Source of the DNA: Arcobacter_B sp049472135
GTDB lineage: Bacteria > Campylobacterota > Campylobacteria > Campylobacterales > Arcobacteraceae
Reading direction: 5' to 3'
Length of the DNA: 64,000 nt
Assembly (NCBI RefSeq): GCF_049472135.1
Contig: NZ_JBMOVV010000002.1
Coordinates: forward strand, 124,001-188,000
Shown here: piece after piece, positions 1 to 7,436 of the stretch
How the letters are laid out: the number at the start of each line of letters is the position of its first letter
How positions within the stretch are numbered: position 1 is the stretch's first letter
Made by a program: the position numbers and the translations under genes
Notes under the pieces: model-generated
Seen by the model: only the letters and a program-made list of their open reading frames with translations
What the model was told of the DNA's origin: nothing
Databases searched by the model: none

Positions 1-1
1 A

Positions 2-1249
2 AAAGATATTGGAGAAGAAAAATCTGTCTCAATCCCATATCAAAATAACAAAGATGAGATAGGAATACTAAGTAAATCTTTAAATAAAATGAAGAATGAT
101 TTAAAGAAAAGAAACAATGAACTGAAAAAAGCAAATAAAGCAAAAGACACTTTTCTTGCAAATATGTCACATGAGATTAGAACACCCTTAAATGCAATCA
201 TTGGATTTTCAACTATTTTAAAAGAGTCGAATATGCCATTAGAGCAGAAAAAACAAGCAACTATTATTTCAAAAAGTGCAAACTCTTTACTTCATATAAT
301 AAATGAGATTTTAGACTTCTCAAAAATAGAGAGTGGAAAAATGCCATTTACTTTAGAGTCTAATAACTTTTATGAGCTTTGCAATCAACTGCAAACTCTT
401 TTTGAAGGGCAAGCTTCTCAAAAAAATCTTACAATGAATTTTGAATTTGATAGAAATATACCTTCACATTTGATATTTGATAAAACACGGTTACAGCAAG
501 TTATCTCAAATCTTTTATCAAATGCTGTAAAGTTCTCTAAAAATGATGGAAATATCTATTTTAAAACTACTCTTATAGAAAAAAACAATGATGAAGCAAA
601 AATAAAAATAGAAGTAAAAGATAATGGTATTGGTATTCCAAAAGATAAACAAAAACAAATCTTTAAACCTTTTTTACAAGCAGACCAAAGTATCTCAAAA
701 GAGTATGGTGGGACAGGATTAGGGCTAGCTATTATTTCAAAAATACTAGAACATATGAACTCATCAATTATACTTGAAAGTAAAGAGAATCATGGTAGTA
801 GTTTTAGTTTTGAATTAAGTCTAAAAATATGTGATAAAAATACAAAACTTGAAAAAGAAAAAATAGAACAAATGCCTATAAATACAGAAAATAAAAAAGT
901 ATTAGTAGCAGAAGATAACGAAATAAATCAAGAACTTATCAAAGCAATTTTTGCTGAACTAAACTTAGATGCAGACTTTGCAAACAATGGATTAGAAGCA
1001 ATAGAATTATTTAACGAAAATAGCTACAACTTAATCTTTATGGATATTAATATGCCTATTTGTGGTGGAATTGAAGCATGTGAGAAGATAAGAGAATTAG
1101 ATAAAAAAATACCAATCATTGCCCTTACTGCAAATGCAATAAAAGGTGATAAAGAGAAGTTTTTAAAAGTAGGAATGAATAAACATCTTACAAAACCAAT
1201 AAACTTTGACAAATTAAAAGAAGTTCTTAGGAAATATCTAAATAAATAA
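2..1249 (+). CDS. Hybrid sensor histidine kinase, 5' end outside the window
   Basis: This is the C-terminal part of a hybrid two-component kinase. The frame is open from the first base of the window, so the gene is cut and its sensor region is missing. The first codons (DEIGILSKSLNKM) look like the end of a HAMP domain. A short coiled coil follows, then HisKA with the phospho-acceptor His in NMSHEIRTPLNA (near nt 170), HATPase_c with the N box (SNLLSNAVKFS), the G1 box (DNGIGIP) and the G2 box (GGTGLGLAI), and a receiver domain from about nt 890. The phospho-acceptor Asp lies in FMDINMP and the conserved Lys in LTKPI. It should autophosphorylate and pass phosphate to its own receiver. The ATG at 89 is internal and not a real start. 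The signal it senses cannot be read from this fragment. Confidence 0.9.
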   Translation, partial: KDIGEEKSVSIPYQNNKDEIGILSKSLNKMKNDLKKRNNELKKANKAKDTFLANMSHEIRTPLNAIIGFSTILKESNMPLEQKKQATIISKSANSLLHIINEILDFSKIESGKMPFTLESNNFYELCNQLQTLFEGQASQKNLTMNFEFDRNIPSHLIFDKTRLQQVISNLLSNAVKFSKNDGNIYFKTTLIEKNNDEAKIKIEVKDNGIGIPKDKQKQIFKPFLQADQSISKEYGGTGLGLAIISKILEHMNSSIILESKENHGSSFSFELSLKICDKNTKLEKEKIEQMPINTENKKVLVAEDNEINQELIKAIFAELNLDADFANNGLEAIELFNENSYNLIFMDINMPICGGIEACEKIRELDKKIPIIALTANAIKGDKEKFLKVGMNKHLTKPINFDKLKEVLRKYLNK

Positions 1250-1250
1250 A

Positions 1251-1296
1251 AAAAGCCAGACACAAAAACTTCTCAAAGTAATTGTATCTGGCTTTT
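1251..1296 (+). terminator. Intrinsic terminator after the hybrid kinase
   Basis: A 10-bp stem (agccagacac / gtatctggct, one G-U pair) with a 20-base loop is followed by a short T run. It sits directly after the kinase stop codon and directly before the left att repeat. Confidence 0.6.
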
Positions 1297-1317
1297 AATG
1301 GCACGCCTAGTAGGATT
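1296..1317. repeat. attL, 22-bp copy of the tRNA-Arg 3' end
   Basis: These 22 bases are identical to 8632-8653. They contain the last 19 bases of the tRNA-Arg gene (including CCA, on the minus strand) plus three flanking bases. No tRNA body follows on the right, so this is the displaced end left by site-specific integration. Confidence 0.9.
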
Positions 1318-1401
1318 ATGTAAAATAAAACATAAATAACCATAAATAAATGCTTTTTGAAATTACAAACTTTTCAATATACTATATATTATAGTTAATA
1401 A

Positions 1402-1419
1402 TGGAACAATACTGGAACA
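1402..1419 (+). repeat. Two phased TGGAACA boxes, candidate left integrase arm sites
   Basis: TGGAACA occurs at 1402-1408 and 1413-1419, an 11-bp period, about 85 bp inside attL. The same heptamer occurs three times with the same period near attR (8553-8581). Tyrosine integrases of the lambda type bind repeated arm-type sites of this kind on both sides of the core. Function is inferred. Confidence 0.55.
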
Positions 1420-1448
1420 TTCTACGTTAAGTGATATATTATCTAATC

Positions 1449-1464
1449 TAATCTAATTAGATTA
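1449..1464. promoter_or_regulatory. 16-bp perfect palindrome upstream of the cargo operon
   Basis: The sequence taatctaattagatta is a perfect palindrome, preceded by further copies of atcta with 5-bp period. It lies about 57 bp upstream of the first cargo gene in an otherwise gene-free 200-bp stretch (1318-1520). It could be an operator for a regulator of the operon. No binding protein can be assigned. Confidence 0.35.
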
Positions 1465-1520
1465 TAATTAAATTTATAATATTATATTAGTATTAATGGA
1501 ATATCAAAAGGAAAAATAGA

Positions 1521-2270
1521 ATGTCAACGTATCCTACGGAGCTAAAAAACCCTCCAATTATTGAATCAATTATTGAAATTAAATTTAATTCATCATTACC
1601 CAACGAAGCAGTATTTGGTGTTTTTTATGAAAAATTAAAAGATAGATACGATGATATAGAGCAATTAAATACTGCCAACTTACCAAAACAGATACTTGAT
1701 GAACAACCTGAATTAAAATTTGCACCACATTACAACCTTAAATCTGAAGGTAAACCATTAAATGTGTTGATAGGTCCTAAGGTTATTATATTTAAATATC
1801 AAAAATACAATAAAGATGTAGAAAATGAATATCCAGGTTGGAACAAATATTTATATACAGAAATTATTGAAATTTTATCTACAATAACAGAAGCAGGATA
1901 TATTAAAGAAATTCTAAGAGTAGGATTAAGAACTATAGACTTTGTTGAAGATGAAATATTTAGTCATCTAAATATAGATATAAGTATGTCTAATAGAGAA
2001 TTAAAAAATGTTGCAAAAAGTTTTAGATTTCAAATTAAAGAAAATGATTTTAATAATACAATTGCCATATCAAATAATTCAAGCTTGATAAAAAATGGTA
2101 CTCCACATAATGGTTCAACTATAGATGTTGATACATCAAAAGAAGAAAGCATTACAACAGATATAGAAGAATATTTAAAAGCAGTAATTAAAGAAGGGCA
2201 TGAAACTAATAAAAGCCTATTCTTTGAACTTTTAAAAGAAGAATATATAGCTAAATTAAAGGAGGAATAA
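1521..2270 (+). CDS. TIGR04255 family protein
   Basis: A 249-residue protein whose N-terminus (KNPPIIESIIEIKF, residues 9-22) matches the hallmark opening of the TIGR04255 family, which has no established function. A second family-like stretch is KEILRVGLRTIDF near residue 135. No signal peptide or membrane segment is visible. The start follows an aaaaggaaaaataga ribosome site. The stop overlaps the next ATG by one base, so the two are translationally coupled, and a third gene follows at once. These three genes are the cargo of the tRNA-Arg element. Members of this family are often carried on mobile DNA, so an accessory or defence role is possible but unproven. Confidence 0.65.
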   Translation: MSTYPTELKNPPIIESIIEIKFNSSLPNEAVFGVFYEKLKDRYDDIEQLNTANLPKQILDEQPELKFAPHYNLKSEGKPLNVLIGPKVIIFKYQKYNKDVENEYPGWNKYLYTEIIEILSTITEAGYIKEILRVGLRTIDFVEDEIFSHLNIDISMSNRELKNVAKSFRFQIKENDFNNTIAISNNSSLIKNGTPHNGSTIDVDTSKEESITTDIEEYLKAVIKEGHETNKSLFFELLKEEYIAKLKEE

Positions 2271-2857
2271 TGAATTTAAGTACACACACTAACTCTAATA
2301 ATAGCCCATACTATTATTCCTTTGAAAATGACAATGATACATACTCAATGTTTGAATTAGATAAAGAAATCATAGAATACCCTAAAACTACAACTGACTT
2401 AACAAAGCAAAATAAAACATTGTTTTATACATTATTAACATTAGGTATATTAAGTAGTACATTATCTGCTAATCAAGAGCTTACATATGATAAATATGAT
2501 AGAAACAATGTTTTGGTTAATGAAGTTAAAGAAGCTTCATTATTAGAATATACAGAACAATACTGGATATACGAATTGTTTGCAGATGTAGATAAATTAA
2601 AAACAACAAAAGATATTTATCCTTATTATTCTAAGATTAATGACCTTGTTGCAAATACTGACTTTAATACATATAACAAGATACTTGATAATATAGATGT
2701 TAAAAATGCTCATGAAGTATTAATACTTTCTCTACTTAGAATACCTTTTCTAAGAAAAGATGAAATTACTTCATGGAGTAGTTTTTTAGAAAAGACTAAA
2801 GAAGAACTAATTAGTAGAGGGCATGACACAAAAAAACTATTAAATGGATTAATATAA
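2270..2857 (+). CDS. Hypothetical protein with one possible membrane segment, cargo operon gene 2
   Basis: I do not recognise this 195-residue protein. The N-terminal 45 residues are polar and rich in Asn, Ser and Tyr. One hydrophobic stretch follows (LFYTLLTLGILSSTLSA, about residues 51-67), which could be a membrane anchor with a cytoplasmic N-terminus or a buried helix. The rest is acidic and probably helical. The ATG overlaps the previous stop by one base and has a GGAGGAA ribosome site inside the upstream gene; the next gene starts 8 bases after the stop. Tight coupling suggests it acts together with its two neighbours. Confidence 0.6.
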   Translation: MNLSTHTNSNNSPYYYSFENDNDTYSMFELDKEIIEYPKTTTDLTKQNKTLFYTLLTLGILSSTLSANQELTYDKYDRNNVLVNEVKEASLLEYTEQYWIYELFADVDKLKTTKDIYPYYSKINDLVANTDFNTYNKILDNIDVKNAHEVLILSLLRIPFLRKDEITSWSSFLEKTKEELISRGHDTKKLLNGLI

Positions 2858-2864
2858 ATATTCT

Positions 2865-3539
2865 ATGGAAATAAAGTCTACAGATAAACACAACATTTCC
2901 GATATAAGTCATGTCTGTATTGTAATAAGTAAACCAGAATCAGAACAATTACATACAGGATTTTTTTTCAGAAACATTGAAGATAAAGTTATGTTTTTAC
3001 ATCTAGCTTGGTTTGATAATTTATTATATGAAGAACCAAGTAATGATTATTATTGGCTAGATATACCATTAGATGAATTTGATTTAATGCAGATACAATT
3101 ACGATTAGAACACATTTACGAAAAGAATGGTCAAGGGTTCCCTTATGGAATTGCTATAGATGGTATCAAATTTGAAAATGATGGAACTTTATCAAAAGAA
3201 GAACATTCTGGTTTAACTTGCGCGACCTTTGTTATAAGAACTCTACAATCACTAGGATATAATATAATTAATTTAGATGGATGGGAAATTAGAGAAGAAG
3301 ATAAAGATTGGCAAGAAAAGATTATTAGTGCACTTAAAAACTATTGGAAAACTACTGATGAGTTTGTAACCAAACAAAAAGAATATATTGGGAATGTTCC
3401 AAGATTTAAACCTAATGAAGTAGTTGCTGCAACTGCAAATGCTGATAAAAGACCTTTAGAACAAGAAACTGTTATAGAACTAGGTGAAAAACTTTTAGAA
3501 GATATAAAAGAACTATATAGGATTCAACAAGGAGGATAA
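2865..3539 (+). CDS. Hypothetical protein with possible permuted papain-like Cys/His pair, cargo operon gene 3
   Basis: A 224-residue soluble protein ending the cargo operon. It has a conserved-looking His in FLHLAWFDNL (about residue 46) and a Cys at the head of a helix in SGLTCATFVIRTL (about residue 118). His before Cys, with the Cys starting a helix, is the order seen in permuted NlpC/P60-type (YiiX/LRAT-like) enzymes, so a cysteine hydrolase or acyltransferase fold is a reasonable guess. This is an inference from motif layout only. The C-terminal 50 residues are charged. It could equally be an unrelated structural protein. Confidence 0.55.
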   Translation: MEIKSTDKHNISDISHVCIVISKPESEQLHTGFFFRNIEDKVMFLHLAWFDNLLYEEPSNDYYWLDIPLDEFDLMQIQLRLEHIYEKNGQGFPYGIAIDGIKFENDGTLSKEEHSGLTCATFVIRTLQSLGYNIINLDGWEIREEDKDWQEKIISALKNYWKTTDEFVTKQKEYIGNVPRFKPNEVVAATANADKRPLEQETVIELGEKLLEDIKELYRIQQGG

Positions 3540-3552
3540 ACTCTCCTTTTGC
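3529..3552 (+). terminator. Weak hairpin at the end of the cargo operon
   Basis: The stretch aaggag-gataaact-ctcctttt forms a 6-bp stem ending in a short T run and overlaps the stop of the third cargo gene. The 13-base string caaggaggataaa occurs twice, on both sides of the loop. It is a plausible but weak terminator. Confidence 0.3.
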
Positions 3553-3675
3553 AAGGAGGATAAAATTTATTTTTCCTATCTTGACCTTTTTTAACTTCAA
3601 AGAAATTCTAAATTTTATTCCAAATTAAAACAATGAAATTTTATTAACTCATATAATGACTCCAAGGAGTTAATT

Positions 3676-4359
3676 ATGATAATAAAATTTAAATCTATAA
3701 AAAACTGGCAAAATCATATCTACTATTTGTTTAATGAAGACAAACATCTTAATCAAGAAATAGTAAGTAAAAACTTTTTTAAAAACTACAATCTTAATCA
3801 AGAAATAATAGATTCATTTCATTTTGGGAAAAATGGAAGAAGAAGTAGAATGTTAAGTGTTGTTATTTCATTTAAAAAAGGTATATCAAAAATTGATGCA
3901 GAATCAAGATTTAAAAAAGTTTACTTAGATTTCTATATATATGTTAATAATACATATGCTCTAGGTCTTGATATTGATGAATTAAAAGAACTAGTTTACC
4001 AAATCCCTTTTGTGTACCATGGAAAAGAAGATAACCCTCACTTTCATACCTTTTTAAATAGAGTTATTTACTCAAAAAAAGAGAATAAATATATCTCTAT
4101 TGATTTTTCAAAAAAAACATTTGTAAATAAATTTAGGCAGCTAGCAGGCTGGGATTTAAAAAAAGATATTTCAAAATCAAAAACTAAGAATAATTACACA
4201 TACAAAATAGAACAGCTTGAAAAAGAGATTTTAAAGTATAAAAATATATCTTCTAAGCTAGATAAATATATTGCCATAGCTTTAAGAGACTTAAAGAATA
4301 ATCGTACTGATAACGCCTTAAAAAAACTAAAAAAAATAAGACAAAGGAACACCTTATGA
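3676..4359 (+). CDS. Mob/relaxase-like HUH protein (candidate)
   Basis: A 227-residue protein with the motif DNPHFHTFLNRV (residues 119-130). The HxH in the context NPHxH is typical of the metal-binding histidines of Mob-type relaxases and other HUH endonucleases, which nick one DNA strand to start transfer or replication. Several Tyr residues precede it, but I cannot say which would be catalytic. The C-terminal 60 residues are Lys-rich and look like a coiled coil (KIEQLEKEILKYKN). A ggagttaattATG ribosome site supports the start. Its stop overlaps the next gene by four bases. In context it would mobilise the element. No true conjugation genes are present. Confidence 0.45.
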   Translation: MIIKFKSIKNWQNHIYYLFNEDKHLNQEIVSKNFFKNYNLNQEIIDSFHFGKNGRRSRMLSVVISFKKGISKIDAESRFKKVYLDFYIYVNNTYALGLDIDELKELVYQIPFVYHGKEDNPHFHTFLNRVIYSKKENKYISIDFSKKTFVNKFRQLAGWDLKKDISKSKTKNNYTYKIEQLEKEILKYKNISSKLDKYIAIALRDLKNNRTDNALKKLKKIRQRNTL

Positions 4360-4631
4360 AAAAAAATACTGAAAATGAAAGAATGGGCTTAATGACTAGA
4401 AATAAAAAGTTTATGGAAGAGTTTAAAGAATATAAAAAACATTCTAACTTCTTAAAAGATATACAAAATAAATTTGAAGAAAATGGTTTTAAATTCAAAA
4501 ATATGAAAGATGTAGAAAATATAATTCTATTACTTAAAGATGAAGTAGATGATGAGCTTTTTATAGAAGATTCTGATAGCAACTATAAAGGGAATAAGCG
4601 AACACCTAATTTTAATAGAAAAAAACCTTAA
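4356..4631 (+). CDS. Small hypothetical protein coupled to the Mob-like gene
   Basis: A 91-residue, highly charged protein (many Lys, Glu, Asn) with no membrane segment and no recognised domain. Its ATG overlaps the stop of the Mob-like gene in an ATGA, so the two are co-translated. A partner role in the nicking complex is possible, as accessory relaxosome proteins are often small and encoded next to the relaxase, but nothing in the sequence proves it. Confidence 0.5.
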   Translation: MKKNTENERMGLMTRNKKFMEEFKEYKKHSNFLKDIQNKFEENGFKFKNMKDVENIILLLKDEVDDELFIEDSDSNYKGNKRTPNFNRKKP

Positions 4632-4635
4632 TAGA

Positions 4636-5400
4636 TTAAAAGACACATTTCCTTCTGTGTCTTTTTTTGTTCTTTATTAATCTTTTAATCTTATATGTAA
4701 TCTTTTTACACCTTTTTTTATTAATAAATACAATAACAGTATATACTCCTACTTTTTTTGATATAGCTCCTTTAGGTTTATTTCTAACATAGCCATATCG
4801 CACCTGAACCATATCTTCATTAATAAAGTCAAGTATCTCTTTATACTTATTTTTAGTTTTAAAACTTAACATGCTAACCAAATATCTTATAACCTGGTTT
4901 GTATACGCTTTTCTAGAACTAGTTATATATTTGATATTTCTTGTTTGCTTTAATCTTTCAAGTGATAAATCAGTATTAAGATAATCTTTAATAATATATG
5001 TAAAAACAAGATTATTATTTTTAGCAATTGATAATGAATTTTGCGAAGTATTGCCAACTTTATGATTAACTATTGAATTATATGACTTTTGAATAGCTGT
5101 AATGTTAGTATAAAAAAGTTGTATATGGAGATGAGATACAAATTGCTGCGTAAATTCTATATTAGAAAAATACTTAATTGTTTTATCTCCATCTTTTTTA
5201 TTCATTTTATAGCTATTTAACTTTTTAAAAAAGTCTTTTCTTAATTTAAGCGTAGTAGATAATTTACCATCAGAAGGAGTCAAAGTAACTAAACATTTAT
5301 TTAAATGCATATTCTCTGTATATAATGCTAAGTATTGTGCTACTATACGTTTGTTATACTTTTTACGTTTGTATAAAAATATTTTGTCTTGTTGTGTCAT
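4636..5400 (-). CDS. Rolling-circle Rep-like HUH protein
   Basis: A 254-residue basic protein carrying the three signatures of rolling-circle replication initiators in the right order: CLVTLTPSD (about residues 36-44, motif 1), SHLHIQLF with the metal-binding HxH (residues 90-92, motif 2), and TYIIKDY (about residues 134-140, motif 3 with the nicking Tyr next to Lys). Such proteins nick at a double-strand origin and drive plasmid replication. I chose the ATG at 5400 because AAGGA lies 7 bases upstream; an in-frame ATG at 5436 has no ribosome site. The C-terminal 40 residues are very Lys/Arg-rich. The gene is divergent from the 5477 gene. Its presence suggests the element can replicate after excision. 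Confidence 0.6.
   Translation of the reverse strand: MTQQDKIFLYKRKKYNKRIVAQYLALYTENMHLNKCLVTLTPSDGKLSTTLKLRKDFFKKLNSYKMNKKDGDKTIKYFSNIEFTQQFVSHLHIQLFYTNITAIQKSYNSIVNHKVGNTSQNSLSIAKNNNLVFTYIIKDYLNTDLSLERLKQTRNIKYITSSRKAYTNQVIRYLVSMLSFKTKNKYKEILDFINEDMVQVRYGYVRNKPKGAISKKVGVYTVIVFINKKRCKKITYKIKRLIKNKKRHRRKCVF
4638..4668. terminator. Bidirectional terminator between convergent Mob-like and Rep-like genes
   Basis: A 10-bp perfect stem (aaaagacaca / tgtgtctttt) with an 8-base loop is followed by seven T on the plus strand. It lies just after the 91-residue gene and overlaps the last codons of the convergent Rep-like gene. Confidence 0.75.
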
Positions 5401-5461
5401 GAATAATCCTTTTATTTTAATTTTAGCTCTACTCACATATTAAAGATATATTAATAAGCTC

Positions 5462-5474
5462 TCATTGGGGGTAT
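5462..5474 (+). repeat. 13-bp box, left copy of an inverted pair
   Basis: The sequence tcattgggggtat is found again, inverted, at 6972-6984. It lies immediately before the ATG at 5477, in the divergent Rep/coiled-coil promoter region. A run of five G is rare in this A/T-rich DNA. It might be a nick or binding site, although its GGGGG could also serve as a ribosome site for the downstream gene. Confidence 0.5.
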
Positions 5475-5476
5475 GT

Positions 5477-6940
5477 ATGTTATATTTAATCATGAAGAAT
5501 AAAAGCCCAAGATATAAGAACAACCTTTACATTACCTATGAGAAACATATAAGTAGAACTATCAAAACCTATCTAAAATACGAAGATATAAAAAAGATGT
5601 ATTTAACTTTTAATAACGCTGAAGATAAATATCAATTACATTTACTAATAGAATTAAAAGACACTATTCCAGAAGATGCTATTGAAGTTTTTGATAGAGA
5701 AATAGCAATGTTTAGAAAAACTGATACCAATTTAATTTTAGAAATTATTCAAAATTCATTATACACTTTGTATAAAAAAGATTTTATTGATAGGCTTATA
5801 CAGCTTGTGAGAAAGTTCCACGGAGAAAAGCTAAATAGTTTCTTTTTAGAAGATGAAGAAAATGTAGTAAGTAAACTAAAAGAAATTCTACCGAGCTCAA
5901 ATAATCAAAACATGATAGCAAGAAGAATATACACTACATTATTAAATAAACTTGTTTATATAGAAGATTCATTTGAAAAGATAGATTACTTAAAGGATGA
6001 AGTTTATATATCAGAATCTCGTAAAAAAAGACAAGTTAATAAAGACATTAAACTATTAAATTTTAAACTAGAAAAAATAAATAACCTTTATAAAGAATAT
6101 GACACGTATGAAACAGAAAACATAGAAGAAATTAATGAACAAATAAAACACTATTATAATCCGAGTTATGAAAATACAAAAAATATTGATGATTTAATTT
6201 TAGAAAAAAACTTAATTGAACATAATCAATTGGTTTTAAAACAAGAAATAAGTCTTTTAAATAAGATAAAATATCAAATTAAAGAAGCAATATCCTACGA
6301 ATTTAATGACTATATAAAAATAAAGGCTTACCTAGATTCAAATAATAAAAACTTCACACAAAATGCTATTACAAGATATTCAAAAAAGCTTATAGAAGAT
6401 GTTAATATATCAAAAAAACTATCAGGAGCGAAAAGTAGAAAATCAATAGAAAAACTTAAAAAAATGTATTCATCTAATTATTCAGATTTTTATAAAACTT
6501 TTATTGACATTAATAAAAAGCACCTATTTATATATAAACTCAAGGCACTTCATAAAAATAAACATTTATTATCACATCTAAATAAAACTGAGCAAAAAGA
6601 ATTAATAGCTAAGAATGAAATTTCTAAAGAAATTCAGCAAAATGTAAAACTTACTCCAACTCTCAGTATTGAAGAAGAAATTATATATTTAAAAAATAAG
6701 ATACGCCCTATACAGGATGAACTAAATTGTATTAATGAATATATTATTGAAATTGAACTATTAATACAAGAGTGCTATGAACATAATGATAAAATTCAAG
6801 AGGAAAAGTTGGAACGCGAACTTTCTAATCTTAATACACAAAAAGAAGAATTAACTATAAAAATTGAAAAATATGATAATAAAATAAAAGAACTTGGTAG
6901 GATAAGAAAACACTCAATAAATGATATAGTATACTGTTAA
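5477..6940 (+). CDS. Long coiled-coil protein of the integrated element, unknown function
   Basis: A 487-residue Lys/Glu-rich protein with long predicted helices, especially residues 180-290 and 380-480. No recognised catalytic motif, signal peptide or membrane segment is seen. The ATG at 5477 lies 5 bases after a GGGGGT stretch; a TTG at 5465 and an ATG at 5492 are alternatives. It is divergent from the Rep-like gene and is flanked by a perfect 13-bp inverted repeat. The location suggests a role in replication, mobilisation or maintenance of the element, for example a DNA-bridging or partition-like protein. That is only context. Confidence 0.5.
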   Translation: MLYLIMKNKSPRYKNNLYITYEKHISRTIKTYLKYEDIKKMYLTFNNAEDKYQLHLLIELKDTIPEDAIEVFDREIAMFRKTDTNLILEIIQNSLYTLYKKDFIDRLIQLVRKFHGEKLNSFFLEDEENVVSKLKEILPSSNNQNMIARRIYTTLLNKLVYIEDSFEKIDYLKDEVYISESRKKRQVNKDIKLLNFKLEKINNLYKEYDTYETENIEEINEQIKHYYNPSYENTKNIDDLILEKNLIEHNQLVLKQEISLLNKIKYQIKEAISYEFNDYIKIKAYLDSNNKNFTQNAITRYSKKLIEDVNISKKLSGAKSRKSIEKLKKMYSSNYSDFYKTFIDINKKHLFIYKLKALHKNKHLLSHLNKTEQKELIAKNEISKEIQQNVKLTPTLSIEEEIIYLKNKIRPIQDELNCINEYIIEIELLIQECYEHNDKIQEEKLERELSNLNTQKEELTIKIEKYDNKIKELGRIRKHSINDIVYC

Positions 6941-6971
6941 ATACATAGAAGTACTATTTCTAGCAATTTAA

Positions 6972-6984
6972 ATACCCCCAATGA
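6972..6984 (-). repeat. 13-bp box, right copy of an inverted pair
   Basis: The sequence atacccccaatga is the exact reverse complement of 5462-5474. It lies between the coiled-coil gene and the HTH gene, about 70 bp before the latter, where it cannot be a ribosome site. This argues that the box has a DNA-level role. Confidence 0.5.
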
Positions 6985-7053
6985 AACACTATTAATACTA
7001 AATAGAAAGTTGATACCATGTAAACTGTTCTTATAAAAATCGAAGGATTAAAT

Positions 7054-7362
7054 ATGAACATTTCACTTGAAAACTTAGAATTATTACCTGAAATAAAAAG
7101 ACTTCTTGAAGAACTTAATGAGAAAATTGAATTTAATACTGATAAGAGATGGTTAAATATCACTGAAACTGCTAAGTACTTAGGATACTCAAAAGACCAT
7201 ATACACAAACTAAAAAATAATGAGTTTGATTTAAATATTCATTATTACAAGAAATCAGGAAAACTATTATTTGATAAAACCAAATTAGACGAATGGGTGA
7301 TGTCAACACAAACATCTAGTTTCACTAAAGAATTATTAAATTCAGTTTCACTTGCAGCTTAA
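7054..7362 (+). CDS. AlpA/excisionase-like helix-turn-helix protein
   Basis: A 102-residue protein with a MerR/AlpA-type winged HTH at residues 30-82: NITETAKYLGYSKDHIHKLKN is the helix-turn-helix and LLFDKTKLDEWV is the typical end of the domain. The first 28 residues are an amphipathic helix. Such proteins next to an integrase act as recombination directionality factors (excisionase) or as regulators of the integrase. The ATG at 7054 follows GAAGGA. The integrase gene begins 75 bases downstream, probably in the same transcript. Candidate targets are the TGGAACA boxes and the 13-bp boxes. Confidence 0.75.
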   Translation: MNISLENLELLPEIKRLLEELNEKIEFNTDKRWLNITETAKYLGYSKDHIHKLKNNEFDLNIHYYKKSGKLLFDKTKLDEWVMSTQTSSFTKELLNSVSLAA

Positions 7363-7436
7363 CAAAAATATCCTATAATACTTTGGTAATTCAAAAAGTC
7401 TTTATAGGTTATTTATAATAATTAAAGGAATTATAA

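Noticed and set aside
1296..1317. A second tRNA gene at the left end of the element
   Set aside because: Only the 3' 19 bases of tRNA-Arg are present; no D arm or anticodon arm follows. It is an att repeat.
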